Below, piece by piece: positions 45,517 through 57,746 of a DNA stretch of 64,000 bases (positions are counted from its first letter, which is position 1; the number at the start of each line of letters is the position of its first letter). The notes under the pieces are model-generated. The model saw nothing but the letters and a program-made list of their open reading frames with translations. It ran no database searches and was not told the origin of the DNA. The stretch covers positions 518,432 through 582,431 of the forward strand of contig NZ_JAGGOG010000004.1 in the NCBI RefSeq assembly GCF_018614655.1, written 5' to 3'. The translations under genes and the position numbers were made by a program. The DNA is from Pseudomonas fluorescens (lineage in GTDB: Bacteria > Pseudomonadota > Gammaproteobacteria > Pseudomonadales > Pseudomonadaceae).

Positions 45517-46689
45517 TCAGCTCCCGACTGGCGCATCCGGCACTTTCGGCAGCGCTGCACCTTTAGGCCACAGCATCCAGATCTGGCCCTGCTGTTTCAT
45601 ATTGCCAGCCAGCTCACCGGCGGCATCGCCGGTCCCCCAGAACAGGTCGGCCCGTACTTCGCCAGTAATCGCGCCACCCGTATCCTGCGCGGCCACGGGA
45701 CGAGCGATCGGTGCGCCATCGGGTCGAGTGGTCGACAGCCACAACAGACTGCCCAGTGGAATCACCTTGCGGTCCACTGCAACGCTGTAGCCAGCGGTCA
45801 GCGGTACGTTCAGCGAGCCGCGAGGGCCTTCGTTGCTGTCGGGGCGGGCACTGAAAAATACATAACTGGGGTTGCTCTCCAGCAGTTCAGGAATCCGCTG
45901 GGGATGAGCCTTGGCCCAGGCGCTGATGGCGCCCATGGTGACGTCTTCTTTCTTCAGTTCGCCTTGCTCCACCAGCCAGCGGCCGATGGGGCGATACGGG
46001 AAACCGTTCTGGTCGCCATAACCGATGCGCAATTGACGACCGTCCGCCAATTGAATGCGGCCCGAACCCTGGATCTGCAGGAACTGCAGGTCCATCGGGT
46101 CGGTCAGCCAGGCGATGGGTTGGGCGGTGGAGCCTTGCTGATTGATGGTGCCGGCATCGTCATAGGGCTTGAGTACGCGGCCTTCGAGGCGTCCGCGCAG
46201 GCGCTTGTCCTTGAGCTCCGGGTAGATGCTCTCCAGGTTGACGATGATCAAGTCATCCGGCACGCCGAACACCGGTACATGGGCGGTGGTGGTTTCGGTG
46301 AGACTGCCCGGGTAGACCGGCTCGTAGTAGCCAGTGATCAGGCCGTTGGGGCTGTTGTCCGCCGAGCGTAGGCCGTACACATCCAGGTGTTCCTTGAGGA
46401 AACCACGGATGTCTGCGGTCGTTGCGGGCACATTGGCCGATGCCGCACAGGTTGCGCCCCATACCGGGTCGCTCTTGAGGCGTTGGCAGGCGCTGCGCCA
46501 GGATTCGAAACCGGCTTGCAGATCACTGTCCGAGACGGCAGGCAAGGCTTCCCAGGTCGCGCTGACGTAAGTGGCGATGGCGTGCGGTTTGTCTTTCTCG
46601 TGCTTGCCGGTGTCGCAACCGGCAAGCAGCGCAATCATTGGTAGAGCCCACGCCAGGCGGCGGCTCCAGGGTTTTAACGTGACATTCAT
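45517..46689 (-). CDS. mltA: Membrane-bound lytic transglycosylase A
   Basis: Outer-membrane lipoprotein that cleaves peptidoglycan. The 390 residues carry a lipobox ending LLAGC at C25. After that come FLKEHLDVYGLRSADNSPNG, LITGYYEPVYPGSLTETTTA, the QIQGSGRIQLADGRQLRIGY block, and the C-terminal 3D domain with AAQDTGGAITGEVRADLFWG, which contains the catalytic aspartate. The start was selected at the third of three close ATGs, using AGGA spacing. Confidence 0.94.
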   Translation of the reverse strand: MNVTLKPWSRRLAWALPMIALLAGCDTGKHEKDKPHAIATYVSATWEALPAVSDSDLQAGFESWRSACQRLKSDPVWGATCAASANVPATTADIRGFLKEHLDVYGLRSADNSPNGLITGYYEPVYPGSLTETTTAHVPVFGVPDDLIIVNLESIYPELKDKRLRGRLEGRVLKPYDDAGTINQQGSTAQPIAWLTDPMDLQFLQIQGSGRIQLADGRQLRIGYGDQNGFPYRPIGRWLVEQGELKKEDVTMGAISAWAKAHPQRIPELLESNPSYVFFSARPDSNEGPRGSLNVPLTAGYSVAVDRKVIPLGSLLWLSTTRPDGAPIARPVAAQDTGGAITGEVRADLFWGTGDAAGELAGNMKQQGQIWMLWPKGAALPKVPDAPVGS

Positions 46690-46820
46690 GCAAACCATTC
46701 CTGAGGCGATTGCCCGAACCGGGTAGGGCTCAAACAAACCGTATTATTAATAGGGCTATTGGTCTTTACGGGCATGGCGAGGATACTGGCCGCCGTTTCT
46801 TCCCGTGACTCGACGCCACC

Positions 46821-47270
46821 ATGACTCTTAAAAGACTGACTGTTGTATTGCTGGCCTGCCTGACACTGTCCGCCTGTGGTGGTGTTGATCCGAACTCGCC
46901 GTTGGGCCAGCGCAAGGCCATTTTCAAGCAGATGCTCAAGACCGGCGAAGACCTGGGCGGCATGCTGCGTGGGCGCATCCCGTTTGACGGTGCAAAGTTC
47001 GCCGAAGGCGCGGTCAAGCTTGACGCCTTGTCCCACGAGCCGTGGAAGCATTTCCCGAGCGTACGTGAAGAAGATCACACCAGCGCCAAGGACGATGTCT
47101 GGCAGAAACAGGCCCGTTTCCAGGAAATGGCCCGAACCCTTGAGGCCGCTACCGGTGAACTGGCGGTTGTCAGCCAGGTCCAGCCATACAAGGCCAGCAA
47201 CCTGGGGCCTGCGGTGCAGAAGGTTGAAGACGCCTGCACCGCCTGCCACAAGCAGTTTCGGGATCATTGA
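46821..47270 (+). CDS. c-type cytochrome lipoprotein (c'/c556-like)
   Basis: A 149-residue predicted lipoprotein with lipobox ending LSAC at C19. It has a helical bundle and a C-terminal heme site CTACH (C139, C142, H143), the arrangement of cytochrome c' family proteins, where the CxxCH is near the end. The segment GQRKAIFKQMLKTGEDLGGM fits the first helix of the four-helix bundle. Divergent from mltA. A role in electron transfer or gas binding is likely; no partner is visible. Confidence 0.85.
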   Translation: MTLKRLTVVLLACLTLSACGGVDPNSPLGQRKAIFKQMLKTGEDLGGMLRGRIPFDGAKFAEGAVKLDALSHEPWKHFPSVREEDHTSAKDDVWQKQARFQEMARTLEAATGELAVVSQVQPYKASNLGPAVQKVEDACTACHKQFRDH

Positions 47271-47288
47271 TCCGGGACAGGTTCCGTC

Positions 47289-47684
47289 TTACTTGTCCAG
47301 TTCGTCCAGGGCTTCCTGCAGCTCTTTACGTGACTGGGCAAGCTTGTCTTTGCGCTTGTTGATCTTCTCGGAATCACCTTTTTTCATCGCCTTGTCGAGG
47401 TCGGCCTGACGGCGGCTGACTTCGTGCTTGGCGTCGAGCACCTTGTTTTCCCGCTCCTTCTTCAGGGAGGCGTCAGTGCAATGGGTGGTGACTTCGCTCA
47501 GGGCTTTTTCCAGGCCCGCCTGCTGGTCGCTGTTGCCGTGGGCCTTGGCTTGTTCGATCTGGGTGCTGATGGCCTGGCGCTTGGCAGCGCAGCCGGTGAG
47601 TTGCGAGGTTTCTTCGGCCGCCAACAATGGCGTGGCCATGAAGCTTGCGGCGGTCAATAAGGCAAAAGGTGCAAGAAATTTCAT
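47289..47684 (-). CDS. DUF1090 family exported protein
   Basis: A 131-residue secreted protein with signal peptide MKFLAPFALLTAASFMATPL ending LLA-AEE. The mature part is a charged helical repeat. C32 and C69 bracket a 36-residue helical hairpin (CAAKRQAISTQIEQAKAHGN onward), and the tail is a Lys/Glu/Asp-rich coiled coil. It belongs to the DUF1090 (YqjC-like) family; its function is not known. GGAG precedes the ATG. It shares its cysteine spacing with the protein at 49549-49899. Confidence 0.88.
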   Translation of the reverse strand: MKFLAPFALLTAASFMATPLLAAEETSQLTGCAAKRQAISTQIEQAKAHGNSDQQAGLEKALSEVTTHCTDASLKKERENKVLDAKHEVSRRQADLDKAMKKGDSEKINKRKDKLAQSRKELQEALDELDK

Positions 47685-47764
47685 AAAGGCTCCAAAGTGA
47701 ATAAGGTCGCAATCCGGTGGGCAGGATGAATTCTGCCGGTACCGGTTAATGCTGCCAGGACGGA

Positions 47765-49483
<1,719 letters not shown>

Positions 49484-49503
49484 CTAAAGCATCCGCCCAG
49501 CCA

Positions 49504-49533
49504 CAAAAAAGCCCCGCAATCGCGGGGCTTTTT
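49504..49533 (-). terminator. Intrinsic terminator for the gene at 49549
   Basis: GCCCCGC/GCGGGGC stem (49511-49517, 49522-49528) with a T run on the minus strand and an A run on the other side. Confidence 0.85.
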
Positions 49534-49548
49534 ACTGGGTGTTTCTGT

Positions 49549-49899
49549 TTACTTGAACAGGCCGCCCAGAGCTTTCACGGTATCGTTGTTCTCGGTCTTG
49601 GCCTGCTGCTTTTGCTGCTTGGCATCCAGTTTGGCCTGGGACTCGGCGATTTTGTTACAGCCTTTGTTCACTTGTTCCAGGGCCGCCTGAAACGCCGCCA
49701 CTTTCAGCGTATCGCCTTTGGCATTGGCGGTGTCGATCTTGGTTTGCAAGTCTTTGGCTTGTTGCTGGCAGTCGCCGGAGTTGCCGCCACCCAGTTGCGA
49801 GGTCAGGGCGCCACCCAGTGCGCTCAGGTCGGCGGCTTGCACCGGCAGGGCGAAAAGGCTGAGCAGAAGTGCGGCAGGAGCGAGCGTGGAGATGCGCAT
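49549..49899 (-). CDS. Small exported C-X36-C protein of unknown function
   Basis: A 116-residue protein with signal peptide MRISTLAPAALLLSLFALPV ending VQA-ADLS. The mature part has a Gly-rich start, then C44-QQQAKDLQTKIDTANAKG, AAFQAALEQVNKGC81, and a Gln/Lys-rich tail. The two cysteines bracket a helical hairpin of exactly the same spacing as in the DUF1090 protein at 47289, with several aligned residues, so it may be a distant relative with a shorter tail. GAGG precedes the ATG. It is followed by its own terminator. Confidence 0.78.
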   Translation of the reverse strand: MRISTLAPAALLLSLFALPVQAADLSALGGALTSQLGGGNSGDCQQQAKDLQTKIDTANAKGDTLKVAAFQAALEQVNKGCNKIAESQAKLDAKQQKQQAKTENNDTVKALGGLFK

Positions 49900-50076
49900 G
49901 AAAAAACCTCAATGTTCGATCGCCTGCGCACTTAGGCATCCCGAGCAGGCGCAGTGCAATATCCAAAAGAAGGTGTGGCGCTCGGGAGGGCGCGGATTCT
50001 AGTGGGCCATCATTTGGCCTGCAAGGACGGTGTTAAACAAATGTGAATATCGTTGCGCTAATCGCCAGGCAGCAAA

Positions 50077-50106
50077 AAGCCCCGTCGGGTGAACCCGGCG
50101 GGGCTT
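50077..50106 (-). terminator. Intrinsic terminator for metK
   Basis: AAGCCCCG-CGGG stem paired with CCCG-CGGGGCTT (50078-50105) with a T run on the minus strand, 20 bases after the metK stop. Confidence 0.85.
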
Positions 50107-50125
50107 GGGGTACCACGAGCAGCGA

Positions 50126-51316
50126 TTACAGACCGGCAGCCGTGCGCAGGTCGTTGGCGCGGTCGGTTTTTTCCCAAGTGAACGTGGTGAAGGTGTCGTC
50201 GCCGACGGTCTTCTGTTCAGGGGTACGACCGAAGTGGCCGTAGGCCGCGGTTTCCTGGTACATCGGGTGCAGCAGGTCGAGCATGGTGGTGATCGCGTAC
50301 GGACGCAGGTCGAAGATTTCACGTACCAGCTTGATGATCTTGTCATCGCTGATCTTGCCGGTGCCGAAGGTATTCAGTGAGATCGACGTCGGCTGCGCTA
50401 CACCAATGGCGTAGGACACCTGAATCTCGCAACGCTCGGCCAGGCCGGCGGCGACGATGTTCTTGGCCACGTAACGACCGGCGTAAGCCGCGGAACGGTC
50501 AACCTTGGACGGATCCTTGCCGGAGAACGCGCCACCGCCGTGACGGGCCATGCCGCCGTAGCTGTCGACGATGATCTTGCGACCGGTCAGGCCGCAGTCG
50601 CCTACCGGGCCACCGATGATGAAGTTGCCGGTCGGGTTGATGTGAAACTGAGTGTCTTTGGTCAGCAAGTCGGCAGGCAGCACGTGCTTGACGATCAGTT
50701 CCATCACGCCTTCGCGCAGGTCGCTGTAGGACACTTCCGGATTGTGTTGGGTCGACAGCACGATGGCGTCGATGCCCACCACTTTGCCGTTTTCATAACG
50801 GCAAGTGACCTGGGATTTGGCGTCCGGGCGCAGCCACGGCAATACGCCGGACTTGCGAGCTTCGGCCTGACGCTTGACCAACTGGTGGGAGAAGGTGATC
50901 GGTGCTGGCATCAGCACGTCGGTCTCGTTGCTGGCGTAGCCGAACATCAGGCCCTGGTCGCCGGCGCCTTGATCTTCTGGCTTGCTGCGGTCAACGCCTT
51001 GGGCGATGTCTACCGACTGCTTGCCGATGATGTTCATCACCGCACAGGTTGCGCCGTCAAAGCCGACGGCGGAGCTGTTGTAGCCGATGTCCAGGATCAC
51101 CTTGCGAACGATGTCTTCCAGATCGACCCAGGCCGAGGTGGTGACTTCGCCGGCGATGATGGCTACGCCGGTTTTCACCAGAGTCTCGCACGCCACGCGG
51201 GCGAATTTGTCTTCGGTAATGATGGCGTCCAGCACCGCATCAGAAATCTGGTCGGCGATTTTGTCCGGATGCCCTTCAGACACGGACTCGGAGGTGAAAA
51301 GGGAGTATTCGCTCAT
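50126..51316 (-). CDS. metK: S-adenosylmethionine synthetase
   Basis: Forms S-adenosylmethionine from ATP and methionine. The 396 residues start [51 protein letters not shown], the loop [20 protein letters not shown] and [20 protein letters not shown] are signature sequences. Earlier in-frame codons extend into the upstream gene's end and are rejected. It lies 20 bases after the ArsR-methyltransferase fusion gene on the same strand, so the two probably form one transcript. Confidence 0.97.
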   Translation of the reverse strand: MSEYSLFTSESVSEGHPDKIADQISDAVLDAIITEDKFARVACETLVKTGVAIIAGEVTTSAWVDLEDIVRKVILDIGYNSSAVGFDGATCAVMNIIGKQSVDIAQGVDRSKPEDQGAGDQGLMFGYASNETDVLMPAPITFSHQLVKRQAEARKSGVLPWLRPDAKSQVTCRYENGKVVGIDAIVLSTQHNPEVSYSDLREGVMELIVKHVLPADLLTKDTQFHINPTGNFIIGGPVGDCGLTGRKIIVDSYGGMARHGGGAFSGKDPSKVDRSAAYAGRYVAKNIVAAGLAERCEIQVSYAIGVAQPTSISLNTFGTGKISDDKIIKLVREIFDLRPYAITTMLDLLHPMYQETAAYGHFGRTPEQKTVGDDTFTTFTWEKTDRANDLRTAAGL

Positions 51317-51335
51317 CTCGATGTTTTCCTGATAT

Positions 51336-52331
51336 TTACCGATGGTGAGTGTCGCCAGTCGGTCGCTGAAAATGGCGGACCTGGATCTGGAAACCATTAC
51401 GTAAACCTACATAGAGGCTTTCCCCGGGAACGAGTCCCGCAGCGGTGGCCCAACGGGCCAGATCGTCCTGTTCAAAACCCAGCCAGAGATCACCGCAGGC
51501 CTCCCTGGCCCAACTCTGGTTGTGGCTACACAAATCTGTGACTAACAGGCTGCCGCCTGGTTGCAGCAAGCTGGCCATCTGCTTTAGGGCGTCGGCCGGG
51601 GCAGCGAAATGATGCAAAACCATGTTCAGCACCACGCAATCGGCCCGCAGGCTTGCCTCATCCAAGGCATCGGCCAGTTGCAAGCTGACATTGCCTAACG
51701 CTTCGCGCTCGCACACCTCACGCGCCAGCTCCAGCATCGCCGGGCTGTTGTCCAGCGCGGTGACCTGATGAAAACGGCGTGCCAGCTCCGGCAGGAAACC
51801 GCCATCGCCAGGGCCGACTTCCAGTGCTGTCGCCCCATCACTGAAGCTCAGCTTGTCCAAAAGTGCCAGCACGCTTTCGCGGTATTGCGGCAATCCGGCG
51901 ATCAAATCCTGCTGGGCGCGAAACTTCTCCGCCACCCGCGAGAAGAAGTCCTGGCTGGCGGCTGCGCGTTGCCCGTGGACCTGACTGATCCGTGACTGCA
52001 CGTCGACCGGCAGGGTCAGGTTGTCTACTTCATCGAGCAGGGCGGCGTGCAATTGGCCGCCCAATTGCTCGGTGTGGGGCAGGGCGCGACGGTAAAAAAT
52101 CGCATTGCCTTCACGGCGCGTGGCCACAAGGTCAGCCTGGGCCAACACTTTCAGATGGTGGCTCATGCCGGACTGGCCGATGGCGAAGATCTGCGCCAGC
52201 TCCAGCACGCCGAATGAGTCGTTGGTCAGCGCACGCAATACATTCAGCCGTAACGGATCGCCGCCAGCCTTGCACAAGGCCGCCAGCTCATCGCAGTCGT
52301 CAGGACGAAGGGAAGGCGCACGTAAGTTCAT
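51336..52331 (-). CDS. ArsR-family regulator fused to a methyltransferase domain (SahR-like)
   Basis: A 331-residue two-domain protein. Residues 10-90 form an ArsR winged helix: [38 protein letters not shown] (recognition helix). Residues 130-320 form a class I methyltransferase with [16 protein letters not shown] (about 169-184), [14 protein letters not shown] and [13 protein letters not shown]. The ArsR-methyltransferase layout resembles SahR regulators, known to control S-adenosylmethionine-cycle genes in response to SAH. It precedes metK, and a perfect palindrome lies upstream. The methyltransferase part may be a sensor. A leaderless start is possible. Confidence 0.82.
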   Translation of the reverse strand: MNLRAPSLRPDDCDELAALCKAGGDPLRLNVLRALTNDSFGVLELAQIFAIGQSGMSHHLKVLAQADLVATRREGNAIFYRRALPHTEQLGGQLHAALLDEVDNLTLPVDVQSRISQVHGQRAAASQDFFSRVAEKFRAQQDLIAGLPQYRESVLALLDKLSFSDGATALEVGPGDGGFLPELARRFHQVTALDNSPAMLELAREVCEREALGNVSLQLADALDEASLRADCVVLNMVLHHFAAPADALKQMASLLQPGGSLLVTDLCSHNQSWAREACGDLWLGFEQDDLARWATAAGLVPGESLYVGLRNGFQIQVRHFQRPTGDTHHR

Positions 52332-52369
52332 AAGGCCAGCAGTCTAGTGACGGGGGCAGCTCCTCGCAA

Positions 52370-52399
52370 GACCAATATCAAAAAGTTTTGATATTGGTC
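52370..52399. promoter_or_regulatory. Perfect 14-2-14 palindrome, candidate ArsR/SahR-type operator
   Basis: Arms GACCAATATCAAAA (52370-52383) and TTTTGATATTGGTC (52386-52399) around AG. It lies in the divergent region between the ArsR-methyltransferase gene and tkt. The right arm overlaps the predicted -35 of tkt. Perfect symmetry and AT-rich centre suit a dimeric winged-helix regulator. Confidence 0.78.
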
Positions 52400-52417
52400 G
52401 ATAATCGGTGGTTATAA
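52388..52417 (+). promoter_or_regulatory. Predicted tkt promoter overlapping the palindrome
   Basis: TTGATA (52388-52393) and TTATAA (52412-52417) are 18 bases apart, close to the sigma70 consensus. The transcript would begin near 52424, giving a leader of about 165 bases before the tkt ATG. Confidence 0.55.
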
Positions 52418-52589
52418 GCAGCGGATATAACCTTTGGGTGAAGGGATGAAAGGTTTCTCCAGGTGATTGCAGGCCAATCCACAGGAAAAACACTCTCAAG
52501 TGACTATCTGTCATTGCCCATGGGTCGTGGCTGAGGGAAAATGCCGGTCCTTTTTTCCGTTTCTTTTATTCAACTCCAGGAGATCAGCG

Positions 52590-54587
52590 ATGCCCAGCCG
52601 TCGTGAGCGTGCCAACGCCATTCGTGCCCTCAGCATGGATGCCGTGCAAAAAGCCAACAGCGGCCATCCCGGTGCCCCGATGGGCATGGCGGATATCGCC
52701 GAGGTACTTTGGCGTGACTACCTGAAACACAACCCGAGCAACCCATCGTTCGCCGACCGTGACCGCTTCGTGCTGTCCAACGGCCACGGCTCGATGCTGA
52801 TCTATTCGTTGTTGCACCTGACCGGCTACGACCTGTCGATCGACGACCTGAAGAACTTCCGTCAGTTGCACAGCCGCACCCCGGGTCACCCGGAGTTCGG
52901 TTACACCGCTGGCGTCGAGACCACCACCGGTCCCCTGGGCCAAGGCCTGGCCAACGCCGTAGGTTTTGCCCTGGCTGAAAAAGTCCTGGCGGCGCAGTTC
53001 AACCGTCCAGGCCACAACGTTGTCGACCACCATACCTACGTGTTCCTGGGTGATGGCTGCATGATGGAAGGCATCTCCCACGAAGTCAGTTCCCTTGCCG
53101 GCACTTTGGGCCTGGGCAAGCTGATCGCCTTCTACGATGACAACGGCATCTCCATCGACGGCGAAGTCGAAGGCTGGTTCACCGACGACACGCCAAAACG
53201 TTTCGAAGCCTATAACTGGCAGGTTATCCGCAATGTCGACGGCCACGATCCGGAAGAGATCAAGACTGCCATCGACACCGCTCGCAAGAGCGAGCAGCCG
53301 ACCCTGATCTGCTGCAAGACCACCATCGGTTTCGGCTCGCCCAACAAGCAAGGCAAGGAAGACTGCCACGGCGCCCCACTGGGTGACGCGGAAATCGCCC
53401 TGACGCGCGAAGCGTTGAAGTGGAACCACGGCCCGTTCGAAATCCCGGCTGATATCTACGCCGAGTGGGACGCCAAGGAAGCAGGCAAGGCTGCTGAAGC
53501 CGAGTGGGACCAGCGTTTTGCTGCCTACTCCGCCGAATTCCCTGAGTTGGCCAACGAGCTGGTACGTCGTCTGGCCGGTGACCTGCCTGCCGACTTCGCT
53601 GAGAAGTCCTCGGCTTACATCGCCGAAGTGGCCGCCAAAGGCGAAACCATCGCCAGCCGTAAAGCCAGCCAGAACACGCTGAACGCTTTCGGCCCGTTGC
53701 TGCCTGAATTCCTCGGCGGCTCGGCTGACCTGGCCGGTTCCAACCTGACCCTATGGAAAGGTTGCAAAGGTGTCTCGGCTGAAGACGCCAGCGGCAACTA
53801 CATGTACTACGGCGTTCGCGAATTCGGCATGAGCGCCATCATGAACGGCGTTGCCTTGCACGGCGGCCTGGTGCCTTACGGCGCAACCTTCCTGATGTTC
53901 ATGGAATACGCCCGCAATGCTGTACGCATGGCGTCGTTGATGAAGAAGCGTGTGATCTTCGTCTACACCCACGACTCCATTGGCCTGGGCGAAGACGGCC
54001 CGACTCACCAGCCAATCGAGCAACTGACCAGCCTGCGTACCACGCCAAACCTGGACACCTGGCGCCCATCGGACGCGGTCGAATCGGCCGTGGCCTGGAA
54101 GCACGCCATCGAGCGTAAGGACGGCCCTTCGGCGCTGATCTTCTCTCGTCAGAACCTGCAGCATCAAACCCGCGACGCCGCTCAGATCGAAGGCATCAGC
54201 CGTGGTGGCTACGTGCTCAAGGACTGCATCGGCGAGCCGGAGCTGATCCTGATCTCTACCGGTTCCGAAGTGGGCCTGGCGGTTCAGGCTTACGACAAGC
54301 TGACGGCGCAGGGTCGCAACGTGCGTGTGGTTTCCATGCCTTGCACCAGCGTCTTCGAAGCCCAGGATGCCGGCTACAAGCAAGCGGTCCTGCCGTTGCA
54401 GGTCAGCGCGCGTATCGCCATCGAAGCGGCTCACGCCGACTACTGGTACAAGTACGTGGGCCTGGAAGGCCGCGTGATTGGCATGACCACCTACGGTGAG
54501 TCGGCGCCGGCGCCGGCGTTGTTCGAAGAGTTTGGCTTCACCCTGGAAAACATCCTGGGTCAGGCTGAAGAGCTGCTGGAAGACTAA
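52590..54587 (+). CDS. tkt: Transketolase
   Basis: Thiamine diphosphate enzyme of the pentose phosphate pathway. The 665 residues start [59 protein letters not shown], the TPP motif [19 protein letters not shown] and [19 protein letters not shown] are present. AGGAG lies ten bases upstream. An in-frame extension to 52467 is not family-like. It opens tkt-epd-pgk-fba, with a REP palindrome before epd. Confidence 0.97.
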   Translation: MPSRRERANAIRALSMDAVQKANSGHPGAPMGMADIAEVLWRDYLKHNPSNPSFADRDRFVLSNGHGSMLIYSLLHLTGYDLSIDDLKNFRQLHSRTPGHPEFGYTAGVETTTGPLGQGLANAVGFALAEKVLAAQFNRPGHNVVDHHTYVFLGDGCMMEGISHEVSSLAGTLGLGKLIAFYDDNGISIDGEVEGWFTDDTPKRFEAYNWQVIRNVDGHDPEEIKTAIDTARKSEQPTLICCKTTIGFGSPNKQGKEDCHGAPLGDAEIALTREALKWNHGPFEIPADIYAEWDAKEAGKAAEAEWDQRFAAYSAEFPELANELVRRLAGDLPADFAEKSSAYIAEVAAKGETIASRKASQNTLNAFGPLLPEFLGGSADLAGSNLTLWKGCKGVSAEDASGNYMYYGVREFGMSAIMNGVALHGGLVPYGATFLMFMEYARNAVRMASLMKKRVIFVYTHDSIGLGEDGPTHQPIEQLTSLRTTPNLDTWRPSDAVESAVAWKHAIERKDGPSALIFSRQNLQHQTRDAAQIEGISRGGYVLKDCIGEPELILISTGSEVGLAVQAYDKLTAQGRNVRVVSMPCTSVFEAQDAGYKQAVLPLQVSARIAIEAAHADYWYKYVGLEGRVIGMTTYGESAPAPALFEEFGFTLENILGQAEELLED

Positions 54588-54607
54588 GGCTGTAGATTGG
54601 GGCGCCT

Positions 54608-54692
54608 GTACTGGCCCTTCGCGAGCAAGCCCGCTCCCACATTAGATTGCGGTCTAAATGTGGGAGCGGGCTTGCTCGCGAAGGGCCAGTAC
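54608..54692. repeat. REP palindrome between tkt and epd
   Basis: Perfect 36-base inverted repeats at 54608-54643 and 54657-54692, beginning GTACTGGCCCTTCGCGAGCA, with a 13-base loop. It is of the GTGGGAGCGGGC family. Its 5' edge is 20 bases past the tkt stop, and it ends 34 bases before the epd ATG. Confidence 0.9.
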
Positions 54693-54726
54693 TGCCACCC
54701 CATTACCCAAGGTAATCGAGAACCCC

Positions 54727-55788
54727 ATGCCTCAACCGCGTCCCTACAAAGTTGCACTCAACGGCTACGGCCGGATTGGTCGTTGCGTCTTGCGTGCTCT
54801 GTTTGAGCGAGGGGCGGCTGCCGGGTTTGAAATTGTTGCGATCAACGATCTGGCTGACATGGCCAGCATCGAATACCTGACACGCTTTGACTCCACCCAC
54901 GGCCGCTTCCCCGGCGAAGTGCGGGTCGAGGACGATTGTTTGCATATTAATGGCGACTGCGTGAAGGTCCTGCGCAGTGCCACTCCCGAGGGCATCGACT
55001 GGGCGGCGCTGGGCGTCGACCTGGTGTTGGAATGCTCCGGTGCTTATCACACCCGTGCCGATGGCCAGCGTTTCCTTGATGCCGGCGCACCGCGTGTATT
55101 GTTTTCCCAGCCGATGGCCAGCGAGGCGGATGTCGACGCCACCATCGTCTACGGCGTCAATCAGGATTGCCTGACCGGCGCCGAGCTGCTGGTGTCCAAC
55201 GCCTCTTGCACCACCAATTGCGGCGTGCCGTTGTTGCGCCTGCTGGACCAGGCCATTGGTCTGGAATACGTGTCGATTACCACCATTCACTCGGCGATGA
55301 ACGATCAGCCGGTGATTGACGCCTACCATCATGAAGACCTGCGCCGTACGCGTTCGGCGTTTCAGTCCGTGATTCCGGTGTCCACCGGGCTGGCTCGGGG
55401 TATCGAACGCTTGCTGCCGGAACTTGCCGGGCGAATCCAGGCCAAAGCAGTGCGAGTGCCGACGGTGAACGTGTCCTGTCTGGACATCACGATGCAAACC
55501 GTCAGCGACACCGACGCCGGCGAGGTCAACCGGATTCTGCGCGACGCCGCCACCAGCGGTCCGCTCAAAGGTCTTTTGGCCTATACCGAGTTGCCTCACG
55601 CCAGTTGTGATTTCAATCATGACCCGCATTCGGCCATCGTCGATGCGAGCCAGACCCGTGTTTCCGGCCCGAGGCTGGTGAACATCCTGGCCTGGTTCGA
55701 CAACGAATGGGGTTTTGCCAACCGGATGCTGGACGTCGCGGAACACTATCTGCAAATAGCTTCTCCACTTCCCAAACCTGCTCTCTAA
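54727..55788 (+). CDS. epd: Erythrose-4-phosphate dehydrogenase
   Basis: GAPDH-like enzyme making 4-phosphoerythronate, the first step to pyridoxal phosphate. The 353 residues start [20 protein letters not shown]. The catalytic cysteine is in [39 protein letters not shown] is typical of Epd, where GAPDH has [19 protein letters not shown] closes the domain. Distinguishing Epd from Gap rests on these residues and on the tkt-epd-pgk-fba order. Confidence 0.92.
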   Translation: MPQPRPYKVALNGYGRIGRCVLRALFERGAAAGFEIVAINDLADMASIEYLTRFDSTHGRFPGEVRVEDDCLHINGDCVKVLRSATPEGIDWAALGVDLVLECSGAYHTRADGQRFLDAGAPRVLFSQPMASEADVDATIVYGVNQDCLTGAELLVSNASCTTNCGVPLLRLLDQAIGLEYVSITTIHSAMNDQPVIDAYHHEDLRRTRSAFQSVIPVSTGLARGIERLLPELAGRIQAKAVRVPTVNVSCLDITMQTVSDTDAGEVNRILRDAATSGPLKGLLAYTELPHASCDFNHDPHSAIVDASQTRVSGPRLVNILAWFDNEWGFANRMLDVAEHYLQIASPLPKPAL

Positions 55789-55813
55789 TTCAGTAACACA
55801 GGAACTGCGACCC

Positions 55814-56977
55814 ATGACCGTGTTGAAGATGACCGACCTCGATCTGCAAGGTAAGCGCGTACTGATCCGCGAAGACCTCAACGTCCCAGTCAAGGACGGT
55901 GTTGTCACCAGCGATGCGCGAATCCTGGCCTCGCTGCCGACCATCAAGCTGGCCCTGGAAAAAGGTGCGGCCGTGATGGTCTGCTCCCACCTGGGTCGTC
56001 CGACCGAAGGTGAGTTCTCGGCGGAAAACAGCCTCAAGCCTGTTGCCGATTACCTGAGCAAGGCCCTGGGCCGCGAAGTGCCGCTGGTAGCGGATTACCT
56101 GGGTGGCGTTGACGTGAAGGCCGGCGACATCGTGCTGTTCGAAAACGTGCGCTTCAACAAGGGCGAAAAAAAGAACAGTGACGAACTGGCCCAACAATAC
56201 GCCGCCCTGTGCGACGTGTTCGTGATGGACGCCTTTGGTACTGCTCACCGCGCCGAGGGTTCGACTCATGGCGTGGCCAAGTTCGCCAAGGTTGCGGCCG
56301 CTGGCCCATTGCTGGCTGCTGAGCTGGAAGCGTTGGGCAAGGCGCTGGGCGCTCCTGCCCAGCCGATGGCGGCCATCGTTGCCGGCTCCAAGGTGTCGAC
56401 CAAGCTGGATGTGCTTAACAGCCTGAGCCAGATCTGCAACCAGTTGATCGTCGGCGGCGGCATTGCCAACACCTTTCTGGCGGCTGCCGGCCACCCGGTG
56501 GGCAAGTCCCTGTACGAGCCGGACCTGCTGGATACCGCGCGCGCCATCGCCGCCAAGGTCAGCGTACCGCTGCCGGTGGACGTGGTGGTTGCCAAGGAAT
56601 TCGCTGAAAGCGCCACCGCTACGGTCAAACTGATCGCTGATGTTGCTGCTGACGACATGATCCTGGATATCGGTCCACAAACCGCGGCTAACTTCGCTGA
56701 ACTGCTGAAATCGTCCCAGACCATCCTGTGGAACGGTCCAGTGGGCGTGTTCGAGTTCGATCAGTTCGGTAACGGCACCAAAGTGCTGGCGCACGCCATC
56801 GCTGAAAGCTCGGCGTTCTCCATCGCGGGCGGCGGCGACACCCTGGCGGCCATCGATAAATATGGCGTGGCTGACCAGATCTCCTACATTTCTACCGGTG
56901 GTGGCGCGTTCCTCGAGTTCGTCGAAGGCAAAGTGCTGCCCGCGGTTGAAGTATTGGAAAGCCGGGCCAAGGCCTAA
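55814..56977 (+). CDS. pgk: Phosphoglycerate kinase
   Basis: Glycolytic kinase of 387 residues. It contains [52 protein letters not shown], and the nucleotide-binding [20 protein letters not shown] with [25 protein letters not shown] lies upstream. It begins 25 bases after epd and is followed by a small lipoprotein gene with AAGGAG. Confidence 0.97.
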   Translation: MTVLKMTDLDLQGKRVLIREDLNVPVKDGVVTSDARILASLPTIKLALEKGAAVMVCSHLGRPTEGEFSAENSLKPVADYLSKALGREVPLVADYLGGVDVKAGDIVLFENVRFNKGEKKNSDELAQQYAALCDVFVMDAFGTAHRAEGSTHGVAKFAKVAAAGPLLAAELEALGKALGAPAQPMAAIVAGSKVSTKLDVLNSLSQICNQLIVGGGIANTFLAAAGHPVGKSLYEPDLLDTARAIAAKVSVPLPVDVVVAKEFAESATATVKLIADVAADDMILDIGPQTAANFAELLKSSQTILWNGPVGVFEFDQFGNGTKVLAHAIAESSAFSIAGGGDTLAAIDKYGVADQISYISTGGGAFLEFVEGKVLPAVEVLESRAKA

Positions 56978-57006
56978 GGCTCAGGATCAGGAAAAGGAGC
57001 ATTCCC

Positions 57007-57228
57007 ATGGTCAAGTCGTTAGCACTGGTGGTCGCCGCGGGCCTGTTGGCCGGTTGCGGCAGTGCGCCCAAGGCAACGCCCGAGAGTGAGCAGGCTGCGC
57101 CGGACAAGGGCTGCTACCAGGCTGACTGGCAAGCCGAAACCATGCCGGTGATCAGCAAGCGCATCGGGCCGGATGGGCTGGAGAAGTACGACTCCCCGCC
57201 CAAAGGTAAGGAACAGGGTTGCCCTTGA
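57007..57228 (+). CDS. Small predicted lipoprotein of unknown function
   Basis: A 73-residue protein with lipobox LLAGC at C17. The mature part is 56 residues, with KGCYQADWQAETMPVISKRI and a C-terminal QGCP, so two more cysteines could form a disulphide. I recognise no family. AAGGAG is seven bases before the ATG. It is cotranscribed between pgk and the MliC-like gene. Confidence 0.8.
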   Translation: MVKSLALVVAAGLLAGCGSAPKATPESEQAAPDKGCYQADWQAETMPVISKRIGPDGLEKYDSPPKGKEQGCP

Positions 57229-57288
57229 CGGGTCTGACTCATTAACCGACAGCAATGGCGGCGTCATGTCGCCATTCGAGGATTGGCA

Positions 57289-57624
57289 ATGAAAGGCGTT
57301 ATCGCCCTGGCAGCCCTGGCTCTACTGGCCGGTTGCAGCAACTTGAACATGTTCGACAGCAAGGCTGAACCACAGGATAAATGGACTACTTGGACCTGCG
57401 ACAGCCAGGCGCAAGTGGTCTGGCGGTTTGCCGATACCAGCCGCAGCCAGGTGGATGTGCGCCTTGGCGGTTCGGATCAGGTCTATCGTCTCAAGCAGGA
57501 GCCAGCGGCTTCGGGTGTGCTGTACAGCAATGCCCAGTTGGCGTTTCACACAAAGGGTGAGGAAGGCCTGATCTACTGGGTCGCCACCGACGATTTGATT
57601 GGCCGGGGCTGTAAAGCGCCTTAG
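57289..57624 (+). CDS. MliC-family lipoprotein (C-type lysozyme inhibitor)
   Basis: A 111-residue lipoprotein with lipobox LLAGC at C16. The mature domain has [56 protein letters not shown] and a late GRGCKAP cysteine. This is the MliC beta-barrel with its disulphide. Known members block lysozyme at the outer membrane. GAGGA precedes the ATG; a TTG two codons upstream is unlikely. Confidence 0.87.
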   Translation: MKGVIALAALALLAGCSNLNMFDSKAEPQDKWTTWTCDSQAQVVWRFADTSRSQVDVRLGGSDQVYRLKQEPAASGVLYSNAQLAFHTKGEEGLIYWVATDDLIGRGCKAP

Positions 57625-57746
57625 GTCTCAATGCAATAACGATTCAGCTGGTCGGACTTCAACACCCGATCGGCAATAACTTGAATAGCAGCCGCCGCTA
57701 CGGCAGGCTTGCACGATTAACGACCCTCGACCGGGAGAGAGACACA

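Noticed and set aside
51317..51397. Upstream extension of metK, or a SAM riboswitch before it
   Set aside because: The extension overlaps the end of the ArsR-methyltransferase gene; the 20-base gap is too short for any riboswitch.
54658..54726. Upstream extension of epd
   Set aside because: The extra codons lie in the REP palindrome and precede a normal family start at 54727.
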